A DNA stretch of 64,000 nucleotides from Treponema sp. (GTDB taxonomy: Bacteria; Spirochaetota; Spirochaetia; Treponematales; Treponemataceae): positions 62,001 to 126,000 of the forward strand of contig JAFXSM010000048.1 of the NCBI GenBank assembly GCA_017525605.1. The letters run 5' to 3'. Each line of letters starts with the position of its first letter. Within the stretch, counting starts at the first letter, position 1. Made by a program: the position numbers and the translations under genes. This document shows, piece after piece, positions 35,254-43,989 of the stretch. A model generated the notes under the pieces. That model was not told the DNA's origin. It was given only the letters and a program-made list of their open reading frames with translations, and made no database searches.

Positions 35254-35796
35254 ATGGCTGAAAATACTGATGATGAAGTTGGAGCAGAAGGCGAAGGCGC
35301 AGCTCCAGCTGCGAAAACGGGAGTTCTTCCTGGTCTTCTGAAATGGATTGCAATCGGACTTGGTGCCGTAATTCTCATAGTTACGATTGTTGTCGTCACT
35401 GTTACGATTATGGGCGGTTCGAACAAGCAGGTTCCTTTGCAGGCTGTCGAAAGCGAGCTTAGCAGCCAGAAAGAAGTTTTGGACTGGTATCAGTCTCTCG
35501 GAGTTATCCGAACAAAAACTAGCGAGGTCAACCCTGCTTCTGTAGTTGTCGAGGTTGTTCTCGGATACAAAAAAGACGAGAAGACTACTTCAACTGAGAT
35601 TACGCAGCGTACTGTTGAGTTGAAGGACTATTTGCGCCGTTTCTTCACGTCAAAGACGGCTGACGAATTGAATCCTGAAAATGAAGAGAAACTTAAGATT
35701 GAACTCAGAAATAGTATCAATGATAGTATTTTGAGCAACTCAAAGATTAAGGATGTCAGATTCATGCAGTTGGATGTTGTGAAACAGCAGCAGTAA
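35254..35796 (+). CDS. fliL: Flagellar basal body-associated protein FliL
   Basis: 180 residues. A ~25-residue Ala/Gly/Glu cytoplasmic head, a membrane segment (~28-52, WIAIGLGAVILIVTIVVVTV), then a periplasmic stomatin-like domain ending NSKIKDVRFMQLDVVKQQQ. FliL surrounds the stator and supports torque. AAGGGAG precedes the ATG. Confidence 0.9.
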   Translation: MAENTDDEVGAEGEGAAPAAKTGVLPGLLKWIAIGLGAVILIVTIVVVTVTIMGGSNKQVPLQAVESELSSQKEVLDWYQSLGVIRTKTSEVNPASVVVEVVLGYKKDEKTTSTEITQRTVELKDYLRRFFTSKTADELNPENEEKLKIELRNSINDSILSNSKIKDVRFMQLDVVKQQQ

Positions 35797-35831
35797 TTCT
35801 GTTTTGAATATTTGATGAAAGGGTGGAAGGC

Positions 35832-36887
35832 ATGAACGAAGTTCTATCACAAGATGAAATCGATCAGCTGATGGCTACCATGAATAATGGTGCTCCGGCA
35901 GATGCTTTGGATGATTTCAAGCCAGAGAAAGAAACTAGAAAAATAAAGATTTATGATTTCAAGCGTCCGGACAAGTTCTCGAAAGAGCAGATCCGTACGA
36001 TTTCAATCATGCATGAGACTTTTGGTCGTCTTACTTCCACGAGTCTTTCCGCACAGTTGCGTTCAATGGTTCATGTCCGTCTCGCTTCTGTTGACCAGCT
36101 GACTTATGAGGAATTTATCCGTTCGATTCCGACCCCTACTACTTTGGCGGTCATCAATATGGATCCGCTTAAGGGTAATGCGATTCTGGAAATTGACCCT
36201 TCAATCACGTTCCGCATCATCGAGCATTTGTTCGGTTGGTCGGACAAAAACCCGATTGAGAGCCCGAAGCCTGCAAACCGTGATTTGACTGACATCGAAC
36301 AGTCGGTCATGGAAGGCATAATCGTCCGTATCCTTGCGAATATGCGTGAGGCTTGGACTCAGGTAATCGACCTCCGTCCTCGACTCGGTCAGATTGAGAC
36401 GAACCCTCAGTTTGCTCAGATTGTCCCTCCTACTGAAATGGTTGTCCTTGTGACACTTGAGACAACGATTGGAAACGAAGAGGGAATGCTGAACTTCTGT
36501 ATTCCGTATTTGACAATCGAACCTATTATTTCAAAACTTTCTTCACAGTTTTGGTTCAGTTCTGTCAGAAGAAATTCCACGACACAGTATCTGAACACTT
36601 TGAAAGAAAAACTTTCTGATGTCGATATGGATGTTGTTGCTGAAATCGGCAGCATAAATCTTCCGATTCGCGATGTCCTTTCGCTTCAGGTCGGTGATGT
36701 CGTGAAACTTTCGAATACGAAGGTCGGTGACCCTCTTGTTCTTAGCGTTGGAAATAAAAAGAAATTCTACTGTCAGCCTGGTATCGTCGGCAAAAAAATG
36801 GCAGTTCAGGTTATTGAAAAAATAGATAACGGTGATTCTGAAGAGTTTGAAGAATTGTCGGTAGAAGGAGATGAATCTTATGAGTGA
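35832..36887 (+). CDS. fliM: Flagellar motor switch protein FliM
   Basis: 351 residues from ATG 35832 (GGTGGAAGG upstream; the GTG at 35823 lies inside that RBS). The N-terminal CheY-P binding motif is [10 protein letters not shown]. The middle CheC-like domain and a C-terminal SPOA (FliN-like) domain ([20 protein letters not shown]) follow. Part of the switch that sets rotation direction. It overlaps fliY by 8 bases. Confidence 0.96.
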   Translation: MNEVLSQDEIDQLMATMNNGAPADALDDFKPEKETRKIKIYDFKRPDKFSKEQIRTISIMHETFGRLTSTSLSAQLRSMVHVRLASVDQLTYEEFIRSIPTPTTLAVINMDPLKGNAILEIDPSITFRIIEHLFGWSDKNPIESPKPANRDLTDIEQSVMEGIIVRILANMREAWTQVIDLRPRLGQIETNPQFAQIVPPTEMVVLVTLETTIGNEEGMLNFCIPYLTIEPIISKLSSQFWFSSVRRNSTTQYLNTLKEKLSDVDMDVVAEIGSINLPIRDVLSLQVGDVVKLSNTKVGDPLVLSVGNKKKFYCQPGIVGKKMAVQVIEKIDNGDSEEFEELSVEGDESYE

Positions 36888-37977
36888 TGTCAGTGGTACA
36901 ATTTCCCAGGATGAAATCGATGCGTTGCTCGGTGGCGTTGGTATTCCTGTTTCTGATGTAGCGATTGATGTGGGAACTCTTCAGACTTTCTATGACGGGA
37001 TGAAGGATAAGGTTCTTGCCAATCTCAATGGCTTGTCAAGCCAGAATTTTGAAATTTCAGCGATTGTTGTCGAGTCGCTCAAGCGCGATCAGCTTTTGAG
37101 CAGACTTTCGGTTGATGTCGTCTCTGTTTATGTCGATTTCAACGCTGGTGCTACCGGAAGCCATTCATTCTTCATCGCTCCTGATTCAGCTGCAAAAATC
37201 GCAGGTGCTGATTCTTACAACGATGACGTTTCTGGAATGTTCCAGGAGTTGATAAACGGAATTTCCGGCGCGGAAATCACCAGCATTGGCGCAAAGCTTC
37301 CTGGTCTGGCTGCAGATCCTGCATCAATTTCAAACGGACCTTCTGCGACTGCAAATATCCCGGACGGTGTGTTCGCTTTGACCACATACACGTTTACTTT
37401 GGGAACTGAAACTTTCAATTTATACGAAGTACTTTCTGCAAATGCTGCGAATGCAATTGCTGATGCTCTTGGTGGCGGTTCTAAGCAGGACGCGCCGGCT
37501 CAGCAGCCTGTTCAGCAGCCTGTTATGAATCAGGGCGTCCAGATGCAGATGGGGCAGCCTATGATGAATCCGATGCAGATGGGAGGAATGCAGATGGGTG
37601 GAATGCAAATGGGCGGTATGCCGATGGGCGGCATGAACCCGATGATGGGAATGGGAACGCCAAATGTTCAGACCGTTCAGTATCCTAACCTTATGGGAAA
37701 TGCTGCTGTAGGCGAGCAGGGCAATATCGGTCTCATCATGGACGTTTTCATGGAGATGACTGTAGAGCTCGGACGTGCGAAAAAGCAGATAAAGGACATC
37801 CTCGGAATGGGAGAAGGTACGATTATCGAGCTTGATAAACTTGCCGGCGAGCCTGTTGATATCCTCGTCAATCATAAGCCTATTGCAAAGGGTGAGGTCG
37901 TTGTCATCGATGAGAACTTCGGTGTCCGCGTTACTGAAATTCTTGCTCAGGGCGAACGTGTCAGCGATATGCACTGA
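36880..37977 (+). CDS. fliY: Flagellar motor switch protein FliY/FliN, with Met-Gln-Gly repeat linker
   Basis: 365 residues. The ATG at 36880 is preferred to 36871 because AAGGAG lies 9 bases upstream. An N-terminal EIDALLGG motif and a FliM/CheC-like domain (~20-200) are followed by a linker rich in Met, Gln, Gly and Pro that contains a run of MQMGG units, and a C-terminal SPOA domain ([16 protein letters not shown] is near its start; [20 protein letters not shown]). The fused N-terminus marks it as the FliY form of FliN. It is followed by an intra-operon terminator. Confidence 0.93.
   Translation: MSDVSGTISQDEIDALLGGVGIPVSDVAIDVGTLQTFYDGMKDKVLANLNGLSSQNFEISAIVVESLKRDQLLSRLSVDVVSVYVDFNAGATGSHSFFIAPDSAAKIAGADSYNDDVSGMFQELINGISGAEITSIGAKLPGLAADPASISNGPSATANIPDGVFALTTYTFTLGTETFNLYEVLSANAANAIADALGGGSKQDAPAQQPVQQPVMNQGVQMQMGQPMMNPMQMGGMQMGGMQMGGMPMGGMNPMMGMGTPNVQTVQYPNLMGNAAVGEQGNIGLIMDVFMEMTVELGRAKKQIKDILGMGEGTIIELDKLAGEPVDILVNHKPIAKGEVVVIDENFGVRVTEILAQGERVSDMH
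37573..37647 (+). repeat. 15-base tandem coding repeats (MQMGG units) in fliY
   Basis: Units of the form ATGCAGATGGGTGGA repeat about four times with third-base differences, then break up into MNPMMGMG. Unequal exchange here would change linker length without a frameshift. Confidence 0.8.
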
Positions 37978-37999
37978 TTCTGAAAATCATATATTTTAC

Positions 38000-38039
38000 A
38001 AATGGCATCTGTTAGGACTTTCGGCAGGTGCCATTTTTT
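38000..38039 (+). terminator. Hairpin terminator within the flagellar operon, between fliY and fliO
   Basis: A 12-bp stem AAATGGCATCTG (38000-38011) / CAGGTGCCATTT (38025-38036), with one G-U pair and a 13-base loop, followed by six T. It sits 22 bases after the fliY stop. Readthrough must be possible or a new promoter must follow. Confidence 0.82.
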
Positions 38040-38042
38040 ATT

Positions 38043-38048
38043 TATAAT
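38043..38048 (+). promoter_or_regulatory. Possible internal promoter -10 (TATAAT) before fliO
   Basis: A perfect TATAAT lies right after the T-run of the terminator and ~28 bases before the fliO ATG. The hexamer 17 bases upstream (TTCGGC) is poor, so this would be a weak promoter or a chance match in AT-rich sequence. Confidence 0.35.
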
Positions 38049-38075
38049 AAAGATAAGAAAAAGTTGGGTGGGTAA

Positions 38076-38714
38076 ATGTCAAAGTTGCTATTCAGATTAA
38101 CTGCGATTTTCTTCTTGTTCGTTCCGGTTTTTTACGTGGGGGCTGAATCAGATGCTTCTGGCGATTCAAAATCGGACGAAACTATGTATAGTTTGGAAAC
38201 TTCCGAGGAGAATATAAAAATCGATTCCCAGAATGAAAATTCTGACGGAAAAACTTCCATTGACGGAGCTACAGTTTGGGCATTCGTCAAGATGGTGATT
38301 GTTCTGCTCGTCGTTGTCGCGTGCATTTACGGAATGTTTGTTCTGTTCAAGCGCAATTCGATTTCTGACAGCGGTTCGGATCCTTTTTTGCGGAAAGTTT
38401 CCGGCATATCTCTTAGCCCAGGCAAATCCGTTCAGATTGTCACTCTGCTCGATAAAGCGTACTTGATTGGCGTTACGGATAATTCAATCACCTTGCTTGG
38501 CGAAGTTGATGACAAAGAGCTCGTCGATTCGATGAATGTTTATTCTGACAAAAACAGCAAGGTTTCTAGGCCGCGGACTTTCTCCGACGTTCTTGATTTG
38601 TTCATGTCGCACGGGAAAAATTCTGGAAGCGTGTTTTCTTCCGGTGCAGAGAGTGCGGCGGATATCCTGAAAAGGCAGCGTGAGAATTTCAATAAATCGG
38701 ATAGGGGAGAGTGA
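38076..38714 (+). CDS. fliO: Flagellar biosynthesis protein FliO-like
   Basis: 212 residues. A signal-peptide-like N-terminus (LLFRLTAIFFLFVPVFYVGA), an acidic periplasmic segment, one membrane segment (~70-90, FVKMVIVLLVVVACIYGMFV) and a cytoplasmic FliO domain (VSGISLSPGKSVQIVTLLDK; AYLIGVTDNSITLL). FliO helps assemble the FliP complex. Position before fliP supports the call. The fliP ATG lies 1 base after its stop. Confidence 0.85.
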   Translation: MSKLLFRLTAIFFLFVPVFYVGAESDASGDSKSDETMYSLETSEENIKIDSQNENSDGKTSIDGATVWAFVKMVIVLLVVVACIYGMFVLFKRNSISDSGSDPFLRKVSGISLSPGKSVQIVTLLDKAYLIGVTDNSITLLGEVDDKELVDSMNVYSDKNSKVSRPRTFSDVLDLFMSHGKNSGSVFSSGAESAADILKRQRENFNKSDRGE

Positions 38715-38715
38715 T

Positions 38716-39588
38716 ATGTCATCAGATAAGAATAGCTTGAAATCGTCGTTGGTTGATTTCTTTTCGAGATGTTTTCCGAAGATTCTCGTCGTTGCTGTCG
38801 TCGTTGCCGCGTGTGTCGTCTTTCCGGCATCTTCCCAGTCATCGTCTTTCAGAAACAGAAACGGCATAACTGAAATGGACAGCGGAATAAGCAATGTCAC
38901 GATTCCGAATCTTGACATCAACATAACACAGCCGAAGACTGGCGAGCAGGTTGCTTTTTCCGTTCAGCTGCTTCTCCTTCTTACAGTTCTTACGCTCGCG
39001 CCGAGCATTCTGATTCTCACAACTTGCTTCCTTCGTTTTTCGATAGTCCTCGATTTTATCAAGCGCGCGCTCTCTCTTCAGCAGGTTCCTCCGACGGCTG
39101 TACTGAACGGAATCGCGCTTTTTATGACGATTTTCGTGATGTGGCCGGTTCTGAGCCAGATATATTCGAAGTCCGTGAAGCCTCTTTCTGACGGGCAGAT
39201 TTCGGTCGAGCAGGCGTATAAGGAAGCGGAAGCTCCGCTTCGAATCTTCATGTACAATCAGATGTCTGGCAAAAACGGCGGCACTTATATCGCGACGTTC
39301 ATGAAAATGGCGAAATTGCCGCAACCGAAGAATCTTTCGGAAGTTCCGACGTATGTGATAATTCCTGCGTACATTCTGCATGAGCTTACGGTTGCATTCA
39401 AAATCGGCGTGTTCCTTTATATTCCGTTTATCGTAATCGATATGGTCGTCGCGAGCGTCCTCATGAGTATGGGTATGATGATGCTTCCGCCTGTGCAAAT
39501 TTCCATGCCGTTCAAACTCATGCTTTTCGTTCTTGTTGACGGCTGGGGCTTATTGACGCAGCAGCTTTTTGCTTCTGTCGCGCTTTGA
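38716..39588 (+). CDS. fliP: Flagellar export gate protein FliP
   Basis: 290 residues from ATG 38716 (GGGGAGA upstream; 38680 would start inside fliO). An N-terminal signal-like segment (ILVVAVVVAACVVFPASS) is followed by the FliP core: TVLTLAPSILILTTCFLRF, the periplasmic part, YILHELTVAFKIGVFLYIPF and VASVLMSMGMMMLPP. FliP forms the export gate with FliQ and FliR. Confidence 0.96.
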   Translation: MSSDKNSLKSSLVDFFSRCFPKILVVAVVVAACVVFPASSQSSSFRNRNGITEMDSGISNVTIPNLDINITQPKTGEQVAFSVQLLLLLTVLTLAPSILILTTCFLRFSIVLDFIKRALSLQQVPPTAVLNGIALFMTIFVMWPVLSQIYSKSVKPLSDGQISVEQAYKEAEAPLRIFMYNQMSGKNGGTYIATFMKMAKLPQPKNLSEVPTYVIIPAYILHELTVAFKIGVFLYIPFIVIDMVVASVLMSMGMMMLPPVQISMPFKLMLFVLVDGWGLLTQQLFASVAL

Positions 39589-39613
39589 TTTTTTTTGTAC
39601 GGAGATTTGAAAT

Positions 39614-39883
39614 ATGACAATCGGTACTGTTATAAATTTGATGCAGGGCGGAATCCTCCGCATAATAATGCTTTGTGCTCCAGTTCTTGGCGCGGCTCTC
39701 ATTGTCGGTCTCATCGTCGCGATTTTTCAGGCGACGACTTCGATTCAGGAGCAGACGCTCACGTTTTTGCCGAAGATGATAATGATTCTCATCATGCTTG
39801 CCCTGCTCGGCGGCTGGATGTTTTCGATGATGCGGAATTACACGATTGATTTGTTCAATATGATTCCAAGCCTCGCCCGTTGA
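39614..39883 (+). CDS. fliQ: Flagellar export gate protein FliQ
   Basis: 89 residues and two membrane segments with the family sequence LIVAIFQATTSIQEQTLTFL followed by PKMIMILIMLALLGGWMF. CGGAG precedes the ATG. Confidence 0.95.
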   Translation: MTIGTVINLMQGGILRIIMLCAPVLGAALIVGLIVAIFQATTSIQEQTLTFLPKMIMILIMLALLGGWMFSMMRNYTIDLFNMIPSLAR

Positions 39884-39911
39884 TTTTTTTTGTATTCGTT
39901 GTGTGGTGTAG

Positions 39912-40736
39912 ATGCTCGGACAGATAGCTTCGAATGCGCCTGTGTACTTGCTTGTTGCAGTCAGGTGCTTTGCATTCATAATGGCACTTCCTTTTTTCTC
40001 GTCAAAGACTTTCTCAAGGATTGTCAAAGTCGCTCTTGCCGGGTATTTGGCATATCTGATTTATCCGCACGTCGATTTTTCCGCATATTCTCCGTTCATT
40101 CATTTTACGAAAGACGGCGGTGCGGACTTCTCGCTTGAGTACATTCTGCTGATTGTCGGTGAGGGGCTTATCGGTCTGACGATGGGGCTTTTTGTTTCGA
40201 TAATCTTTGCTTCGTTCAGTTCTGCCGGTCAGTTTTTCTCTTTTCAGATGGGATTTTCTGCTTCCGAAGTCTACGATGCTTTGAATCAGGTCGAAAATCC
40301 GCTTATGGGGCAATATTTCAACCTTGTCGCGATGCTGATGTTCCTTCAGAACCGTTGGGCGCAGCTGCTTTTCACGAAAGTCGTCGCGTCCAGTTTCGAG
40401 GCGATGAACGCGCTTTCGATTGTCGCCGAGCGGGAGCGTCTTGTGCGTTTCCTTCTCGGCGGTCTGACGCAGCTTTTTTCGGACGCGTTCGTGATTTCTC
40501 TTCCAATAATGGGAACCCTTCTTCTGATTTCCGTGACGATGGGAATTTTGTCGAAGGCGGCTCCTCAGATGAACCTTCTCTCCGAAGGTTTCCCGATAAT
40601 GATTCTGACTTCGTTTCTGATAATTTTGTCGTTGCTTCCTCAGCTTTGCGAATTCTTCACGCATTCTTTTGCGTCTGGATTTGAGGCGGTCGGAAGGTTC
40701 ATGAATGCAGTTTACAATTCTGGGGGTGGGGCATGA
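39912..40736 (+). CDS. fliR: Flagellar export gate protein FliR
   Basis: 274 residues, six predicted membrane segments, with characteristic QMGFSASEVYDALNQVENPL and MGQYFNLVAMLMFL. The stop overlaps the flhB start (ATGA), so translation is coupled. Confidence 0.94.
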   Translation: MLGQIASNAPVYLLVAVRCFAFIMALPFFSSKTFSRIVKVALAGYLAYLIYPHVDFSAYSPFIHFTKDGGADFSLEYILLIVGEGLIGLTMGLFVSIIFASFSSAGQFFSFQMGFSASEVYDALNQVENPLMGQYFNLVAMLMFLQNRWAQLLFTKVVASSFEAMNALSIVAERERLVRFLLGGLTQLFSDAFVISLPIMGTLLLISVTMGILSKAAPQMNLLSEGFPIMILTSFLIILSLLPQLCEFFTHSFASGFEAVGRFMNAVYNSGGGA

Positions 40737-41833
40737 GTTTTTCCGAGATTGATTTGCAGTGGTTCGCTGCCGAGGACGAAGGGCGAACTGAGGATCCTAG
40801 CGAATACAAACTTAAAAAGGCGAGGGACGAGGGACGTGTCGCGAAAAGCCATGAGCTTGCAGGTGCGCTTGTCATGCTCGTCACTGTGCTCGTGCTGATT
40901 GTCTGCGCGAAATTCCTTATGAGAAATTGTGCGGAGCTGATGGTTTATTTTTTCACACGCAGTGCGGATTCCTCGCCGTTTCAGGGGAAATATTTTTCCG
41001 TCTTCGTGATTTATCTTGCAAAAATGGTTCTTCCGCTCGTCGTTTCCGGTACTGTCGCCGGAATTTTGGCGAACATCATTCAGAACAAGGGCTTTCTTTT
41101 CAGCACGAAGCCGATTGAATTTCAGTTCTCGAAAATCACTCCTAAAGTCGGTCAGTACCTCAAAAAAACGATGTTCTCGTTCGAGGGCGGATTCAACATA
41201 CTGAAATCTTTCTTCAAAGTCATCGTAATCGCTTTTGTCGCATATCTGGTGATTCGCTCGGATATGAAAGTCTTCCTCGAATTCTTGAATGTGTCGAACA
41301 TAAGCGCGGCTGTCGGTCGGATTGCTTTTTCCGCCGCAAAAATACTCGTCATTGGTGCAGTTCTCTTCCTTCTTATTGCGATTCCTGATTATTTCGTTCA
41401 GAAAAAGCAGTTCATCGAGAGCATGAAGATGACGAAGCAGGAAGTGAAGCAGGAGTACAAGGAAATGGAAGGCGACCCTGACGTAAAGGCGAAGCTCGAC
41501 CAGGCGCAGAGGCAGCTTTTGCAGAAGAATATGCCGCAGATGGTCGCAAAAAGCGATGTTGTCATAGCGAACCCTACTCATTTTGCGGTCGCGCTCCTTT
41601 ATGACAAGCAGGTTGCCGATGCTCCTCAGGTCATGGCGAAAGGTGCCGACCAGGTTGCATTCCGAATCCGTGAGATTGCGCGCGAGAATGACGTTCCAAT
41701 CGTGGAGAACAGACCGCTTGCGCGTGCTCTCTATGCAGAAACAGATGTAGGTGATATAATACCTATCGAGTATATCAACGCGATAGTTACGATTTATACT
41801 CAAATTGATTATCTAAACAAGCGCAAAATTTAA
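40733..41833 (+). CDS. flhB: Flagellar export switch protein FlhB
   Basis: 366 residues. The N-terminus has the family DEGRTEDPSEYKLKKARDEG, four membrane segments follow, and the cytoplasmic domain carries the self-cleavage site NPTH (VIANPTHFAVALLYD). Cleavage switches export from hook to filament subunits. Confidence 0.96.
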   Translation: MSFSEIDLQWFAAEDEGRTEDPSEYKLKKARDEGRVAKSHELAGALVMLVTVLVLIVCAKFLMRNCAELMVYFFTRSADSSPFQGKYFSVFVIYLAKMVLPLVVSGTVAGILANIIQNKGFLFSTKPIEFQFSKITPKVGQYLKKTMFSFEGGFNILKSFFKVIVIAFVAYLVIRSDMKVFLEFLNVSNISAAVGRIAFSAAKILVIGAVLFLLIAIPDYFVQKKQFIESMKMTKQEVKQEYKEMEGDPDVKAKLDQAQRQLLQKNMPQMVAKSDVVIANPTHFAVALLYDKQVADAPQVMAKGADQVAFRIREIARENDVPIVENRPLARALYAETDVGDIIPIEYINAIVTIYTQIDYLNKRKI

Positions 41834-41859
41834 GTTCGTTTGAATTCGGGTGGGGAATA

Positions 41860-43989
41860 ATGGCGAGCCGTCTGTCGAATTATTTAAAAAATATCCAAAA
41901 TCATCTCGTAGCTGCCGCTGCGATTCTTGTGATTCTTATGCTTTTGATACCTGTTCCGGGTGTCATTTTGGACCTTTTGATGATAGGAAACATTGCGCTT
42001 TCTGTCATAATTCTGCTGGTCGTCCTGTATACTCCGAAAGCTTCTGATTTTTCTTCGTTCCCGCGTGTCATATTGTTTGCGACTTTGTACGGGCTTGCAT
42101 TGAACGTTTGTTCGACACGTTTGATTCTGACTGAGGCGTTCAAGAAGACTTATGAAAATTTCCCGGCTGCGATGCTCAAGGCTTTTTCTTCTATCGTAAC
42201 TGGTAATGCTGATAATCCTACTACGGGTCTTGTCATCGGTATGGTAATCTTCATCATTCTGATTATCATTCAGACAATCGTCATCACGAAAGGTGCCACC
42301 CGTGTTTCTGAAGTCGCGGCGCGCTTTTCATTGGACGCTATGAACAACAAATTTTTCGCGGTCGATTCTGAGCTTTCGTCTGGCTATATAACTGACGAGC
42401 AGGCTCGCGAAAAAAAAGCTTCTATTCAGCGTGATATCGATTTCTATTCGAGCATGGACGGAGCCTCGAAATTCGTAAGCGGAAACGTAAAGGCTGCGAT
42501 TTTCATCACCGTCATAGATTTGGTCGCTGGTATCATAACCGGCGTTGCAATCGGCGGACTGGACATTTCGGTCGCCGCGAATATGTATTCTCGACTTACG
42601 ATTGGTGATGGTCTTCTTGGTCAGCTTCCTTCGTTGTTGATTTCGTTTGCTACTGGTCTCATCGTTACTGGGAACTCTTCCGATGAGAATCTCGGAGATC
42701 AGCTCAAACAGCAGTTCACGTCAGACGGCCACGTTCAGATTATCAGCGGCGTGACTCTCGTTCTGATGGCTCTTATCCCAGGATTCCCGTGGTATCTTCT
42801 CTTGGTTGTCGGCGGGCTTATCATTTTCTGGGGATACAACCTTATCAAAAACAAAAATCTTTCGTTTGCGAAGAAACTCGAAGAAGAAAAGGCTGCAAAG
42901 GAAAAGGCGCAGAGCGGTGCTTCTGGCGAGGAAGTCAGTCCTGTCGTTCCTCTTGATGACCTTTCTCTTGAGCTTGGATTCGCGCTCATTCCTCTCGTGG
43001 ATCAGCAGAAAGGCGCGGAATTGCTTGAGCGTGTCAAACGTATTCGCCGTGAGGCTGCGCTCGATCTCGGTCTTGTCATTCCGAAAATCCGAATAGTTGA
43101 CAATATGACTCTCGACGCTAACGAATACAGTTTTAAAATCCGCGGAATCGAAGCTGGTCGCAGCACTATAAAACCCGGTTTCTATATGTGCATGAACACT
43201 GGTTCTGTAGCTCCTGGCGATGAGATAAAAGGTGAGCCGACTGTAGACCCGACATTCGGAGTTCCTGCCATTTGGGTCAGCGAGGACCAGCGTGCCGATG
43301 CCGAAAAAGCCGGATATGCAGTTGTTGACCCGCCGACGATTATTGCGACTCATCTTACTGAAATCATCCGCTCTCATGCTGCCGACATCCTCGGCCGTCA
43401 GGAAGTTTCTTCAATTATTGCAAAAATCAAGGAGACAAATCCTGTCGTCGTCGATGAGGTTCTTTCGACCTACAAATACACTTACGGCGAAATCGAGAAA
43501 GTTCTTCAGGGATTGCTCAGGGAGCAGGTCTCAATCAGAAATATCGTCGCCATTCTCGAAACTCTTGCAAATTACGGAATGTTCCCGCATAATCCGTGGG
43601 TTCTCATCGAAAAAGTCCGTGAGGCGCTCGGCCTTCAGATTTGTCTGCAGTACGTTGATCAGGACAGAAAATTGAGCGTTCTTCAGCTTTCTCAGTCAAC
43701 GTCGGAGAAAATCTTGCAGCATGAAGTAGACCCGAAGGACGGAAGCGAGCCGTTTGTGGCGTTTGACCCTGTTGACGGCAGAAATTGGATTTCGGCTGTA
43801 AGTTCTGCGCTGGCTGCCGTTCGTGACAAGAATTATCTTCCAATCATCCTCTGTGCTGGCGAAGTTCGTCATCTCGTCCATTCTTCTATCGATAGAGAGA
43901 TGCCGGGAACTGTCGTTATTTCGATTAATGAGGTTATGACTGCCGGAAATAATATAAAATTGGAAATACTTGGAGAGATAAATGCATAG
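41860..43989 (+). CDS. flhA: Flagellar export gate protein FlhA
   Basis: 709 residues; about eight N-terminal membrane segments and a ~370-residue cytoplasmic domain that docks chaperone-substrate pairs. The FHIPEP-type region is GATRVSEVAARFSLDAMNNK followed by FFAVDSEL; most bacteria have a Pro-Gly where NN stands here. The rest (IGGLDISVAANMYSRLTIGD; GLIVTGNSS) is regular in layout. It overlaps flhF by 8 bases. Confidence 0.96.
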   Translation: MASRLSNYLKNIQNHLVAAAAILVILMLLIPVPGVILDLLMIGNIALSVIILLVVLYTPKASDFSSFPRVILFATLYGLALNVCSTRLILTEAFKKTYENFPAAMLKAFSSIVTGNADNPTTGLVIGMVIFIILIIIQTIVITKGATRVSEVAARFSLDAMNNKFFAVDSELSSGYITDEQAREKKASIQRDIDFYSSMDGASKFVSGNVKAAIFITVIDLVAGIITGVAIGGLDISVAANMYSRLTIGDGLLGQLPSLLISFATGLIVTGNSSDENLGDQLKQQFTSDGHVQIISGVTLVLMALIPGFPWYLLLVVGGLIIFWGYNLIKNKNLSFAKKLEEEKAAKEKAQSGASGEEVSPVVPLDDLSLELGFALIPLVDQQKGAELLERVKRIRREAALDLGLVIPKIRIVDNMTLDANEYSFKIRGIEAGRSTIKPGFYMCMNTGSVAPGDEIKGEPTVDPTFGVPAIWVSEDQRADAEKAGYAVVDPPTIIATHLTEIIRSHAADILGRQEVSSIIAKIKETNPVVVDEVLSTYKYTYGEIEKVLQGLLREQVSIRNIVAILETLANYGMFPHNPWVLIEKVREALGLQICLQYVDQDRKLSVLQLSQSTSEKILQHEVDPKDGSEPFVAFDPVDGRNWISAVSSALAAVRDKNYLPIILCAGEVRHLVHSSIDREMPGTVVISINEVMTAGNNIKLEILGEINA

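Noticed and set aside
37420-37974. His-rich minus-strand open frame opposite fliY
   Set aside because: The His runs arise from the antisense of ATG/CAG-rich repeats in fliY. There is no RBS or promoter.
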